Positions 46,141 through 56,314 of a DNA stretch of 64,000 nucleotides are shown piece after piece. The position numbers and the translations under genes were made by a program. The notes beneath the pieces are model-generated. The model worked only from the letters and a program-made list of their open reading frames with translations. It made no database searches and had not been told where the DNA came from. How positions within the stretch are numbered: position 1 is the stretch's first letter; every line of letters begins with the position of its first letter. The DNA is from Hygrocybe punicea (Eukaryota; Basidiomycota; Agaricomycetes; Agaricales; Hygrophoraceae): positions 1,922,001 to 1,986,000 of the forward strand of contig OY744472.1 of the NCBI GenBank assembly GCA_963556145.1. Reading direction: 5' to 3'.

Positions 46141-46890
46141 AGAGGGTCCCCTTTCATCTGTTCCAACAGACTACTAAGATCAACCACTTCTCTTTGTCAC
46201 ATGTACAGGTCATTTCAGGAATCAGGGCTTCATATGCATACTGGCTTTGTCTGGGCTTTCTGCTTTTGGTGGGGAGATGGGGGGAGGAGGTTGAAGGAAG
46301 GGTAGGAAGGCGGTTTGAAGGGTTCGTTGATTTTCAGTTCGTCCAGGGAGAGGGAGTCGTAATATGTCTGGTACAACCAAAACATATTTGAATCATGAAG
46401 GTGGGATACTTCCAGCGATTGGTTTGTCTAGCAGTGTCCTTCTGCATCTGGGACATTGACAAGTCATGTCCATTGCATCATTTCATGTCGTAATTATCGT
46501 ATTGAAGTAGTGGTATGACGGTGGTGACGTTAGTCAGGGGTTTATTTCGATTCGGGTTCCAGGATTGGGCTTGAGCAATTATTATGGATCAACCATAAAT
46601 AATTCGCAGGGCGGCAGTCTTGAGGTTGACCATTCGGAGTATTCAACAATCATTCGGGGTCCGGGTGGCTAGTGTACATCAACAGATTTCAGGTCTGCAT
46701 CAGTAACAGGCTAGCATCATTCGTTCGTCCATTTGTGTGGGGTCAGGGTTGAGGGATGAATAAAGTCGGGAGGAGGAGAAGAGGAAGAGGGTGTAGGGGA
46801 GGACGAGGGAGAGATTTGGAAGAGAGGAGGGGGTTCGTTCGTTCATGTCGAAAGTTGAATGTCGGGGGAGTTGGGAAACGTTTAGTCTTT
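46141..46890. other. LTR-B internal leader region
   Basis: 750 bp between the presumptive 5' LTR and the first ORF. Includes a G-rich tract (about 46745-46870). No primer site complementary to a tRNA 3' end stands out beside the LTR. Confidence 0.4.
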
Positions 46891-48531
46891 TGTTACGGAT
46901 CGCTTCTGCAGCGGGCTCCGGCAACAATCAACTTAACAGGGGGGCGGTTTCCAGAGGGAAGAACAGCAGTTTCATTGATAGATAACACTGCTACAAGGGG
47001 GGAGGTTCATGGTCTAAAGTCATTGCGAGCCGTGGGGGTTACCCAAGACAAGGGGGTCTGCCCCAAGAACCAGACTAAACGTAAAGAAAGGAAAGAAGAA
47101 AAAGTCCGAACCAACAACAAGAACAGTATATATAGTGACTGGTCTTGAGGGGAGGTAAATAGAAATACAACCATGAAGCCACAACATGTCCAACTCTACC
47201 ATGTGTTCACCATGAGGCGTACATGAGGCGTCCTCATGTCGATGTTCTCGCGATCCAACTGGAGGCCCGGGTGTCGTTGAGGATAGAAGAGGTCCGGATG
47301 ACTCGGATGATTTGTCATCGGATCATGTGACATGCAGAATTGCCAATTTGGGGTCTACACTTGCTGTAACAGGCAAGTGTGCAGTTTGGCAAGTGCATTG
47401 CACGGTCGGGTCGAAGATGGGTATCGTCCAGTGTGGGGTTGGTGATGAGAGTGTCTTGAGGTAGCGTGGATATAGTGGCAAGGTTGGTATGAAAGAAAAT
47501 GAAGGAATGTATAGAGGAAAAAACCAACTAGGACAGTGGGCTAGTCGAGGTCAGACATGTGAACAGCATAAGCTGTACCGGATGACGATGTCTGTGTCAA
47601 TGACATATCGAGGGGCGGTGTCTTGTCCTGTGTGTGGAACAATGTGGTCCACCTGATGTCGGTATTTGTCCAAGAAAGGGTATCATTGTAAACGAGTGTG
47701 GGAGGTATCAAGATCATGGATGGAAAAGGATAAATGAACGTGGGTCCAGGTTTCGAGTCATGGCATGAGTGACAAGCTGTGGGAACAAGTCGTCGGGTAC
47801 TGCATTGAAGCGGTGTCGTGCGAACAATATACGATAGGGGTTGGTTCACTGTTTGGGAAGTCGTATGGTCTGTGGTCGAAGTCCAAAAGAGTATGCTCCG
47901 GCGATGGTCGGATTGGAGAGAACAGTGAAATGTCTTGTGATTGGGGATTGTTCAGAGTTCACATGCAGGTGAGGAATGTCGTCGGATTGTCAGGGAGGAT
48001 AATGGTGGGCACAGGGTACGAATATGGAAACCAAATATCCGGGAATGGCAATTGTCAATTATGTGTCGATATATTGTCGAGGTGGAAGTCAGAAGTATCA
48101 ATGGCGGAAGGGTTTCGGTGCCGATGCCAAAGATAGATCATAACAAGGTAGAAACCGATCAGGAAGGTGATGGCAATGCTGCCAATAACAATTACGGTAA
48201 TGAGCTGTGTCGGGAGTACAGCCATTGTGAATCGGTTTGTCGTGGGATGAAGTCAACAATATGTCAGGGCGAGGGAAAAGACAATAGCGATGATGTCCGT
48301 CGGCAAGGAGACTATTCGGGTACAGCAAGGTAACGTGGGGATGTGTCCATGGTCGGTCTGGATTGTTCTAGAAGAAGAAAGGATGAAAAGAGAACAAGAA
48401 CAAGAATAAACAATGATGTCCAAAAGAAGACAAAAGGTAAAGGGGAACGAAAAAGGAAGGTATGGTAAAGTGGAATCGTCATCATGGGTAGCGGAGTCGG
48501 AATCGGAGTTGCGGAGTTGAAAAATGTAACA
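46891..48531 (-). repeat. LTR-B, right copy
   Basis: 1641 bp direct repeat of 42187-43827; differences seen at CACTT/CGCTT, GAATG/GAACG and CATCGT/CATCAT. Confidence 0.92.
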
Positions 48532-49409
48532 TTTTCCCCCACATACTTATCCCTTCCCACTGCTCGTTCCGGGCCGGGAGCCCCCCCACCCACCTCCTCA
48601 CTTTTCCACCATCTGCCTTGCTTCCTGGCCCCTTCCTTGCCACCCATCGCCACCCCCCTCTCCATGCACCCTTCCCCGCCCCCCAGTGTCCATCCCTCTC
48701 ATCACCCACCCTCCAGCACCCTTCACCATCAAGTTTAGACCTCATCTGGTGCCTCCGTTGTAGTAGTTGTGCCTGGTCAGTCACGTGATCAGGTTCCCAC
48801 GGTTTGACCTAGTCAGTAGCCTTCCAGATGTAGTAGTCAGTCCATCCTTCCTATCCAGTCGACCTTTCCCTCGAGTCCTGCGTGAGCCCCCAGAGTGGTA
48901 CCTCGGTACCACTCCACCGTGAAGGTGAGTACCCATCCGTTTGTTGGCAATGCCCCATGTATCATAATTTTTTATTTCTTTTATTTCTCTTTTATTTTTG
49001 TTTATTTTCATGTATATCAGTCTATACACAGCATGTAGAGAAATATATCTATGATATGTAAAAAATTCCGCAAGCAAAGACAGTGGGATAGTGAAATTGT
49101 CATGCACAATGTCAACAACAACGAGCGTGTATGCCTGTGAGTGATGGGCGGGGCCATGGCAATGGTGACAGGAACGCCCAAGCCCATCAGCGCCCTTGTT
49201 CCTGACCAGACCTGACATTCCCGAATGGGTTATTGCCATATTTAGGACACTACTACATTACTAGTATATGCTACTAATACTACTAATAAGACTTATATAC
49301 TGAGGCTAGGTGGAGACTGATTTATGGCTGGATCGCAGTTTTAAGACTTTAGAGCCTTATAATAGTGGTTGAGACATGTGTTCAACTTGTAGTGTGGGAA
49401 GGTCAGGTG

Positions 49410-49862
49410 ATTTCGCCGTTTTGGAAACCTGTGTGACGCGTGACAGGCGAATTGACCGGATTGGTACAGTATTATTAATAATAAGCTATTAGCAGGACAT
49501 GATTTTGTGACTTCAGTTCGCTCTATTTAGATAAAAAAGATCGGCGTATGGATTATTCTGCAACCCTGCTCCAACCCTGCTCTGTACTTTCTGGTGTATG
49601 GGAAATTGTAAAAGATAATCAAACCATACAGCGTGTTCTTCCGCTTGCCACTTCGCGTGATACTTACTTGTAGCTGGTCTGGTTGGCCCGGGCAACCGCA
49701 AGATTGCGGTATTGTTCTACCGTTTTCCCGTCGCTGAGGCCTGAGGGTCAGGCACCACTGGCACCGGGAAGTAAACCGGCAGTAACCGGATATATGAGCG
49801 AGCGCTGCAAGTGTGCCTGACTGTGATGCTTGACCTCTCTATCTCCTTCACCAACCCTCATC
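49410..49862. other. spacer and promoter region of G-alpha gene
   Basis: Contains the inverse copy of the 25-bp sequence seen left of C1 (49446-49470) and the upstream region of the G-alpha gene. No gene recognised; the minus-strand frame 49513-49701 has no support. Confidence 0.45.
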
Positions 49863-52390
49863 ATGCCTGTCCTTGCTCGGAACCCCGTCCCCAACAAACA
49901 CCTCCCCGACGACCCTTTCGACGCAATACTCACCCCGCCCTACGACGAGTCCGATGACCAGCGTCAGATCCGCCTCGTTCGTGAAGAGGAAGCTCGCCGC
50001 GTTAGCCAGGCAATCGACGAGTCCATAAAGGCAGAGCGTCAGCTCAGAAAGAAGAAGCGCATCGTTAGATTGCTCCTCCTCGGTCAGAGCGAATCTGGTG
50101 AGCCCGACCACTCATGCCCATTCCCATTTATTCATCCGACGGAAAAGGGAAATCAACCACCCTCAGACGTGAGTTCGCTGTCTTTCCTCCGAATGTCCAT
50201 CATCCTTTAACTCTGCTGCAGAGTTCCAACGACTATACACCCCAAACGCATTCCGCGAGGAACGCATCCTTTGGCGTGCTATCATCCAGCTCAATCTCGT
50301 TCGCTCCGTCCGTACCATCCTTGACGCCATATCCACCCCGGCCCGCAGCGCCTCTTCCCATTATCCTCGCAGTGTTGCATCAAGCAGTCGCCGTCCTCGC
50401 CGCATCACAATCCAAGAACCTGACATCCGCGGTCGCCAGCTCTTGCCCCGCCATCACCATTTCCCACATTCGCACGCTCAATCCATCGACTCCGACGAGC
50501 CTGGCAGCCCGAGCTCCAGCGGTCGCCGCCTCGAGGACATGCTCCCTAACAACGACGACATCACACATGAACACTTCGACCCCCTTCCTGACCCTGAGTC
50601 AGACACAGATTCCGAGTTCTCACATGTCTCGTACGCCCTCAAGGCACTTAAAATGCGTCTCCTCCCTGTACGCCACATCGAGGCGCTCCTCATAGCAAAG
50701 CTTGTTCCCCCTAACGAAGACGAGGCTGCCCACATGGGGATGGGTGCTGCTGGCCAAGGCACCGAGATTGGGTCCAGCTGGCGGAAAGAGGAGGTGTTCG
50801 TGCGCTCCGGAACCGGGTGGAAGGGTGTAATCGCTAAGGCTGTGCGCATGCAGATCAACGGCAGTGCTGCTGGTTCAACGCACCGGGGGGGGAGTGGGGG
50901 GAGTGAGGGCCAGCCTCCACGTCCTTCTTCCACCGCTACTGGCGCATCTGATATGCCCGATGAGCCGCAGGAGGTGTTGCACGCGTGCCGGCGAGATATA
51001 ATGCAGCTATGGAACGACCCGGGCGTGCGGGAAATCCTCCGGCGTAAAAAGATCCGGCTAGAAGAATTTCCCGGATTGTAAGTCTCTCCACTCCTTTTAT
51101 TTTATTCCGTGGGATGGCGGGTGTGAAGGTGCATGAGTGCGGGGAGTTATTAACTCTTCTTTCTGTTTTGTTTTCCTGCAGTTTCTTGAACGACCTCGAG
51201 CGTGTCACGTCGCTACGGTACATGCCCACGGATGGTATGTTCTCTCCGCATCTGCTCCCAGCCCCACCGACGAAATATCGCAGACGACGTCTTGAAGGCT
51301 CGACTAAAGACCGTAGGGGTCTCAGAATACAAATTCGAGATGGAAGTCGCCGCCGGACGGGACCGGGGAACAGAGTGGCGAATCGTGGACTTTGGCGGGT
51401 CTCGAAGCCTGGTAAGTCATCTTTTTGGATTCACAAAGCTATGCGAATTTTTTACCGCAACTCTGACGCCGTTCTCTGTAGCGCCGTGAGTACTCTTAGC
51501 TGTTTGAGCCTCACCGATTACTCAGCCGCGTCCCGCTATATTTTTCGCCTTCACTCGCCACTGTTTAGCAACGTGGGTGCCCTTTTTTGATGATGGTCTG
51601 TCTCCTTCTTCTATATACATTTGTGCTGGCTACGGCTGATGTGTGCGATAGTGGACGCGATCATATTTCTCGCGCCAATATCGGGGTTTGACCAAGTGCT
51701 CGCGGAGGACAGAACGGTCAACCGGCTCGTGCGTCCCTTCTCTCCCTGTTAAACAGTGCTGACTGGTATGTCGATGCTCGTACACCCTTCTTCCCATTGC
51801 ACACATACACTCCCACGCCACAGGAGGATTCCGTGCTACTATGGAAGGCGCTTTGTTCAAACAAGTTGCTTGCCAACGTCGACCTCGTGCTGTTTCTGAA
51901 CAAGTGTGACATTCTGGAAGCGAAGCTGAACGCTGGCGTCAGCCTTGCAAAATATGTACGGAGCTATGGTGAACGAGGGAACGATCTAGAGAGTGTATCC
52001 AAGTGTGCGTGCGAACTCTCTCTCTCTGTTGTGGTTGCTTTCAGGTTTTGACAAGGTTCTTGTGTTACGTTGAAATTAGTTCTGCGAAGCAAGTTCAGTG
52101 CAATACATCGAGAGCACTCACCGTTGCCACGCAAGTTTTATGGGTTTTGTACTTCCGTTACGGTGTTTTTTTTTTCGTCGTTCGTACTCGTACTTGACTT
52201 GCTCACTGATGTCCCTCTTTCATTGCAAGGACACTGCGACGACTGCGGGGATCATAGCGAGCGGTGCGTTTGTTCACTGTTGCCCATCTCGTTCTCGCTT
52301 GGTTCCTTGTGTGTGTTCATTGATGATCGTTGGTGTGTAGTGCGGGACATGATCACCCGGCAGAACCTCAAGCAGTCCAAGTTAGTGTGA
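49863..52390 (+). CDS. atypical heterotrimeric G-protein alpha subunit with large insertion
   Basis: GTP-binding signalling protein. The P-loop GQSESGKST (residues about 74-82) is split by an intron after GQSESG. A long, poorly conserved, Ser/His/Asp-rich region replaces much of the helical domain (about 200 residues beyond the norm). It is followed by ACRRDIMQLWNDPGVREIL and the switch I segment TSLRYMPTDDDVLKARLKTVGVSEYKFEM. Switch II reads VDFGGSRSLRPTW where typical G-alphas have DVGGQRSERKKW: the catalytic Gln is Ser. Then VPFFDDVDAIIFLAPISGFDQ, FLNKCDIL (NKxD), CTSVTDT in place of TCATDT, and a C-terminus DMITRQNLKQSKLV. The N-terminus MPVLARNP lacks the Gly-2 myristoylation and Cys palmitoylation signals. 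At least eight short introns; TGA at 52388-52390. Frames join cleanly, so I treat it as functional. Confidence 0.87.
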
Positions 52391-53803
52391 CACATACTTT
52401 CCATGATCTCGCTCCTTTGCTATGTTGCTTTTCCTATTCCTATACGCATATTGTATTCTGTCATCTTGGATATCCTTCCCCCCCCCCACCCATCAGCAAA
52501 ACCTCAATACGATCCTTGCTAAGCCTACTGTTATCTCACGACCCCTACCCCACCTGTCCTCTTTTATTGCACATGTATCTCGTACAACCTTTTCGTCGGG
52601 TTGGTCTGCTGCTTTTCCCTCCTGTCCATTTCCATCACGGCTGGCTATTGATGTCCATTTATGATCGCGACCACGTATCATCCATCTCATTTGGCTGTAT
52701 ACCCCCTCATTAATTGCCCAACTCCCCTCCCTACCCCCCCTCCATGCATGTGTAATTTTTAGACGAGGTTTGCGCGTCGTCCTTTCGCCTCCATGATTAT
52801 GATTTATCGAAGCTGGTTGTACTTTATGTATTTAGAGTGTTTTCCATCTTTGTCTCTTTCTCTTGTCATCGACGAATTCTAGCACGTTCATGGGGTAGAA
52901 AATCTCAAAAACAAAAGTATGTGGATAGCTCATCTCGTTCAACCGATTGTCAGAATCCTGAAACGACTCAACCCGCTTTTATCGCTGTCAAAGTTTCATC
53001 CCATCACTGACCGAAGCAAAGACTACAATCGTGGCGTTTCGACTTTTCTCTTTACCCCAATTGACGCCAATTGTCAATTCACTTCATCGGAAATGCTGGA
53101 CGCGGCCTTGACAAGAGCGCTGCAGCACGTGAGTCACATGACTCGGGGTTTTGCGGAGCTCCGAGTATAAAGTTGACAAGCTAACCAAACATTGAAACAA
53201 ACTTATGACTCACATGAGTAGGTGCAACAGGGGGAAGGACAGCTTTTGAACCATGGATCTTCTTCCAGTAGCCAGGATGACAACAAGACAGGTCTTGGTT
53301 ATTCTGAAATGAAGTCATCACCATCAATTTCATCTGATTCCTCTGACATTATTGTTCATCAACCCAACCCTCACCTAAACACTCCCCTCTGCCTGCAGTG
53401 GGAACACTGAGTTCATCTATGTTAAGGACTGGGCACCACAAGAAAGAGCAATTCTAGGATGATGGATCTTTCTCCAGCACAGAGATATTGAGATGAATAG
53501 TGGTGGAAATTCTGAAACACAATCCCCAGCCACTGAGGGTTATTAATAACTCCATCCAAGTGTTCCTATGCCAACATGGGTTGGTTTTCCCCAGATGCAA
53601 TCATAAACTCCTCTGCTGCCTTTCCTGCTCTCTCTGACACGTCTGTCAAACCTGCAACCCCTGTTGACAGGTACTGTCAACCCTCCCCTGATTTACCCCT
53701 CTTATTGGATGAATTTGAGGAAGTTTTATGGAGGATCCAAAAACAAAGGGAAAGCATAGAAAAACTCTGTCACCACTCCCCTCACCTAGTTAATGGCATG
53801 GGT
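52391..53803. other. 3' flank of G-alpha gene and decayed sequence before Copia element
   Basis: Poly-C tracts at 52482-52491 and 52734-52740 lie in the 3' flank. Between 53222 and 53803 fragmentary frames (for example MGWFSPDAIINSSAAFPALSD) are broken by many stops; the last is cut by the Copia LTR. The pair GTGAGTCACATGACTC (53129) and TATGACTCACATGAG (53203) is a small imperfect repeat. No intact gene recognised. Confidence 0.45.
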
Positions 53804-53968
53804 TATTGGAATTATGTGGAATCCGCCACTCAAGCGGAGAATTATGTAGACTTATCCAGACTAATTAGTAATATTGTTAGTAAGCATTTAGGCATATATT
53901 CCCTAGTATAAAAGGACTCTGTATGTACTCTGTCTATAGTCTTATGCCAATAACCGTAGTTTTCAACA
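53804..53968 (+). repeat. Copia 5' LTR
   Basis: 165 bp; contains TATAAAAGG near 53907, a likely TATA box. Ten bases shorter than the 3' LTR, which has an extra ATTCTAGCAT-like block. Confidence 0.88.
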
Positions 53969-53980
53969 GGTTATGAGCCC
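53969..53980 (+). other. Copia primer-binding site complementary to initiator tRNA anticodon loop
   Basis: GGTTATGAGCCC starts directly after the LTR. It is complementary to GGGCTCATAACC, the anticodon stem-loop of initiator tRNA-Met, as expected for half-tRNA priming in Copia elements. Confidence 0.75.
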
Positions 53981-54723
53981 TGGTTCAGTGCTTTGAAGAC
54001 CAGGAAGTCCCAATCCTCTGTGGCAGCCACATTCATTCTCAGCCGCTTACTTGATCTCAATCTTGATCATGACAACCATTTCTGGCATAAACCATCCCCA
54101 CATCCCAAGGCTAAATGGCTCAAATTATTATGATTGGATCTTTGCTGTGCAAATGGTGCTGCAAAGGACAGACTCATGGGAGGTCACCTGTGGAGAAGAA
54201 GCTATGCCAAGTGCTAGTGATACCAAAGGACTGGAGAGCTGGAACAAGAAGTCAAAAGAAGGGTTGACTATCATAGGCCTAACTGTGGAACCAAGCCAGT
54301 ACACCTATATCTGTTTATCCAAAACAGGCCCTGCAGCTTTCAAAGCCCTTGCTGACATGTACAAGAAGTCCAGCTGTGCTAACCAGATGCAGCTAAAATG
54401 CCGCTTCTATCGCTATGAACACCCCCAAGGCACCCCAATGCAAGATTATGTAAACACAATCACATCTCTTGCTATGCAGCTCCATGCAATTGATGTTTCC
54501 ATTGCAGATGATGACATCATTGATGTGCTAATTATCAGTTTACCTGATGATTATGCCTCACTCGCAACCTCACTCGCAGCCCAGACTGGCAAGCTAACTG
54601 TAGCTGATGTCACTGGTGCAATTATTGATGAACAAATGTGGCTTAACCCAAATCTGTCATGTGACCTGGACATGGTTCTTTTCAAAAAAGGGAAATCAAC
54701 ACATGGCCTGCGCTGTTGCTATA

Positions 54724-55123
54724 TGTAATGCGACAGAATAAGCTGAAGGTTTTACTTCACAAGACGGTTTTAGAGAAAAGGGCTTAGGTTCTGAAGGCGG
54801 TCAATCTTAGGATAAGAGGAAGCGATTGAGTAGCAAGTGATACAAAATTTAAAGTCTACAGTACAAGCTGAAAGTAGACTACTTATATAGTCCAAGGGAG
54901 TGGCTATGTTATGAGGAAAGGGATAGGGGCTATGCGCCATAGCATATGGTGATAAGGGATGAAACATGAATGAAAGGAGATAACATACAGCATTTGTCGT
55001 ATCATACAACTAAGCGGAAGGAAATGGCAGCGCATATATGAAAGGAATGACTAATGATAGCGGAGGAGGAGAGAGAGAAGGAAAAAGAAAAAGTAAGCAC
55101 GTCTTAAGTAAGAAATCATAACA
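54724..55123 (-). repeat. Gypsy D 3' LTR
   Basis: 400 bp. The stop of the last accessory ORF (55116-55118) lies inside it. Confidence 0.93.
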
Positions 55124-55898
55124 CTCTACCAGCCAGAGAAACATATGACCACATATTATCCTTCAGTGTCCAACTGAGAAACTGCTCACAGTCGCGGAGG
55201 AGAGAGGAAGGGAGCCTATCCTCGCGGTGAAGTTCAAAAATCCGATCGAAGGTTGATAGTTCCAATGCATAACGGCGTAGTTGGTCACCGTCATCACGTC
55301 GGAAGCGTTTAAAGCAGTGTGTATGAGGACGCGGACGAAAACGAGAATGACCTCTAAGGGGAAAGGGGGTGATTGGAAGGGACAGGAGGGGAGCAGGGGT
55401 ATTCAACCAGGTATCGAAGTATCCTTCTAGGGGAATGAAGAAGGTAGAAGGTGGCAGAGAAGAAGGAGAGGGAGGAGAGGGAAAGACCAGGTGAGCAGTA
55501 GCGACGAACTCAGCAAAGGTGTCATCATAGTCCAGGCATGACTCTATGTAGTCTTCGTCTCCGTTGGCGATCTCCATATCTTCTAACATATCTAGCTCCT
55601 CAATTACGTGTCCATCATTGATATGGAGTGGCAGGGGGCGTGAGGAGGAAATTTCCATCACAGGCCTGGACACATCGGTATAAGACTTCATAGTCTGCGA
55701 AGCCGAGGGGACGGGTGAAATTACGGTGCCAGAATTCGCCGGGGAGGGCGACTTTGATATGGTGGTGGGGGAAATGAAGGTCAAGAGTGGACTGGAAAGA
55801 GGCCAAGAGATTAATGATATAAACGACTTTACGATAGCTCCAAGGAAGGAAAAAGGCACGTTGGAGCAAATGTTGGACATATTGGAGATGTGTGGCAC
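55116..55898 (-). CDS. Gypsy D accessory ORF 2, function unknown
   Basis: The credible part begins about 55620: DGHVIEELDMLEDMEIANGDEDYIES, acidic, then PLEGYFDTWLNTPAPLLSLP, a basic stretch (RPRPHTHCFKRFRRDDGDQ) and a helical C-terminus (STFDRIFELHREDRLPSS..LSWTLKDNMWSYVSLAG). The frame upstream of that is probably not used. It ends with TGA inside the LTR. Position after the chromodomain is where some LTR elements carry env or accessory genes, but no signal peptide or membrane segment is visible. Acidic-then-basic layout resembles the second ORF of LTR-B. Confidence 0.4.
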   Translation of the reverse strand: MPHISNMSNICSNVPFSFLGAIVKSFISLISWPLSSPLLTFISPTTISKSPSPANSGTVISPVPSASQTMKSYTDVSRPVMEISSSRPLPLHINDGHVIEELDMLEDMEIANGDEDYIESCLDYDDTFAEFVATAHLVFPSPPSPSSLPPSTFFIPLEGYFDTWLNTPAPLLSLPITPFPLRGHSRFRPRPHTHCFKRFRRDDGDQLRRYALELSTFDRIFELHREDRLPSSLLRDCEQFLSWTLKDNMWSYVSLAGRVL

Positions 55899-56222
55899 CA
55901 GGGGCAGCTGAATGGAAGATTCGAAGGAAAACGAGCGAATCCCACTGGGCTAACACAAAGAAAAGAGGTGGACAGGTGGGCCAAGCAGAAGGATCTTGCC
56001 AAAGATGTTTGGGTGGCCAATCATACTCACGATTAGTGGTCTGGTACATATATCGTGGGATAACCAGCCGAGGAGGGGTGGGACGAGGATCGTCGTCGAG
56101 ACAGTCGAGGTGAATAGAGAACTGGAAGTGACGATATTTGGCAAGGATGTGCTGAGAATGGCGAAGGGGTAAGCCCAAGTTAAGGTGACAAAAGCGAGGA
56201 ACGATGTTGTGTGCATGGATCG
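55615..56222 (-). CDS. Gypsy D accessory ORF 1, function unknown
   Basis: Frame contains NIVPRFCHLNLGLPLRHSQHILAKYRHFQFSIHLDC, then WPPKHLWQDPSAWPTCPPLFFVLAQWDSLVFLRIF, a Leu-rich helical stretch (QYVQHLLQRAFFLPWSYRKVVYIINLLAS) and ends LLTPPATPYQ, TGA at 55615-55617. The exact start is uncertain; ATG near 56212-56222 is in a neighbouring frame. It begins about 95 bp after the Pol stop. Its stop overlaps ATGATG. Not recognised; Trp/Pro/Asp-rich centre is reminiscent of the first ORF of LTR-B. Confidence 0.4.
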
Positions 56223-56314
56223 AAATGATGGGCAGAAGGCAAAAGAGCGAAGAAGGCGAAAAAAGATGTCAGAGTTTATATAGGAAATTGGTAATGACAT
56301 CACGTGGTGTTTCT

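Larger units (their letters stand above)
42187..48531 (-). mobile_element. LTR retrotransposon B, complete but non-autonomous, very young
   Basis: 6345 bp with direct LTRs of 1641 bp each (TGTTACGG...GTAACA) that differ at only about three positions. Exact 5-bp target duplication TTTTC (42182-42186 and 48532-48536). The 3063-bp internal region encodes no RT, integrase or protease. The only credible ORFs are two minus-strand frames that overlap by ATGA at 45439-45442, which suggests minus as sense, but I found no clear primer site or polypurine tract to confirm it. A solo LTR of the same family lies at 26660-28145. Confidence 0.88.
40483..49409. mobile_element. foldback element C2, split by LTR-B
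   Basis: Second copy of the C family: left arm 40483 to about 41660, centre about 41690, right arm about 41735-42186 plus 48537-49409; about 2.58 kb without the insert. Ends CACCTGACCTTCCC as in C1. ATTTTGCC on the left and ATTTCGCC on the right abut the arms, a plausible 8-bp target duplication with one mismatch. The outer hairpin of the right arm has lost half of its stem. No coding capacity recognised. Confidence 0.75.

Noticed and set aside
16870..49409. Starship-type giant element or gene cluster spanning the repeat block
   Set aside because: No DUF3435 tyrosine recombinase captain or cargo genes; nested target duplications explain the block as serial insertions.
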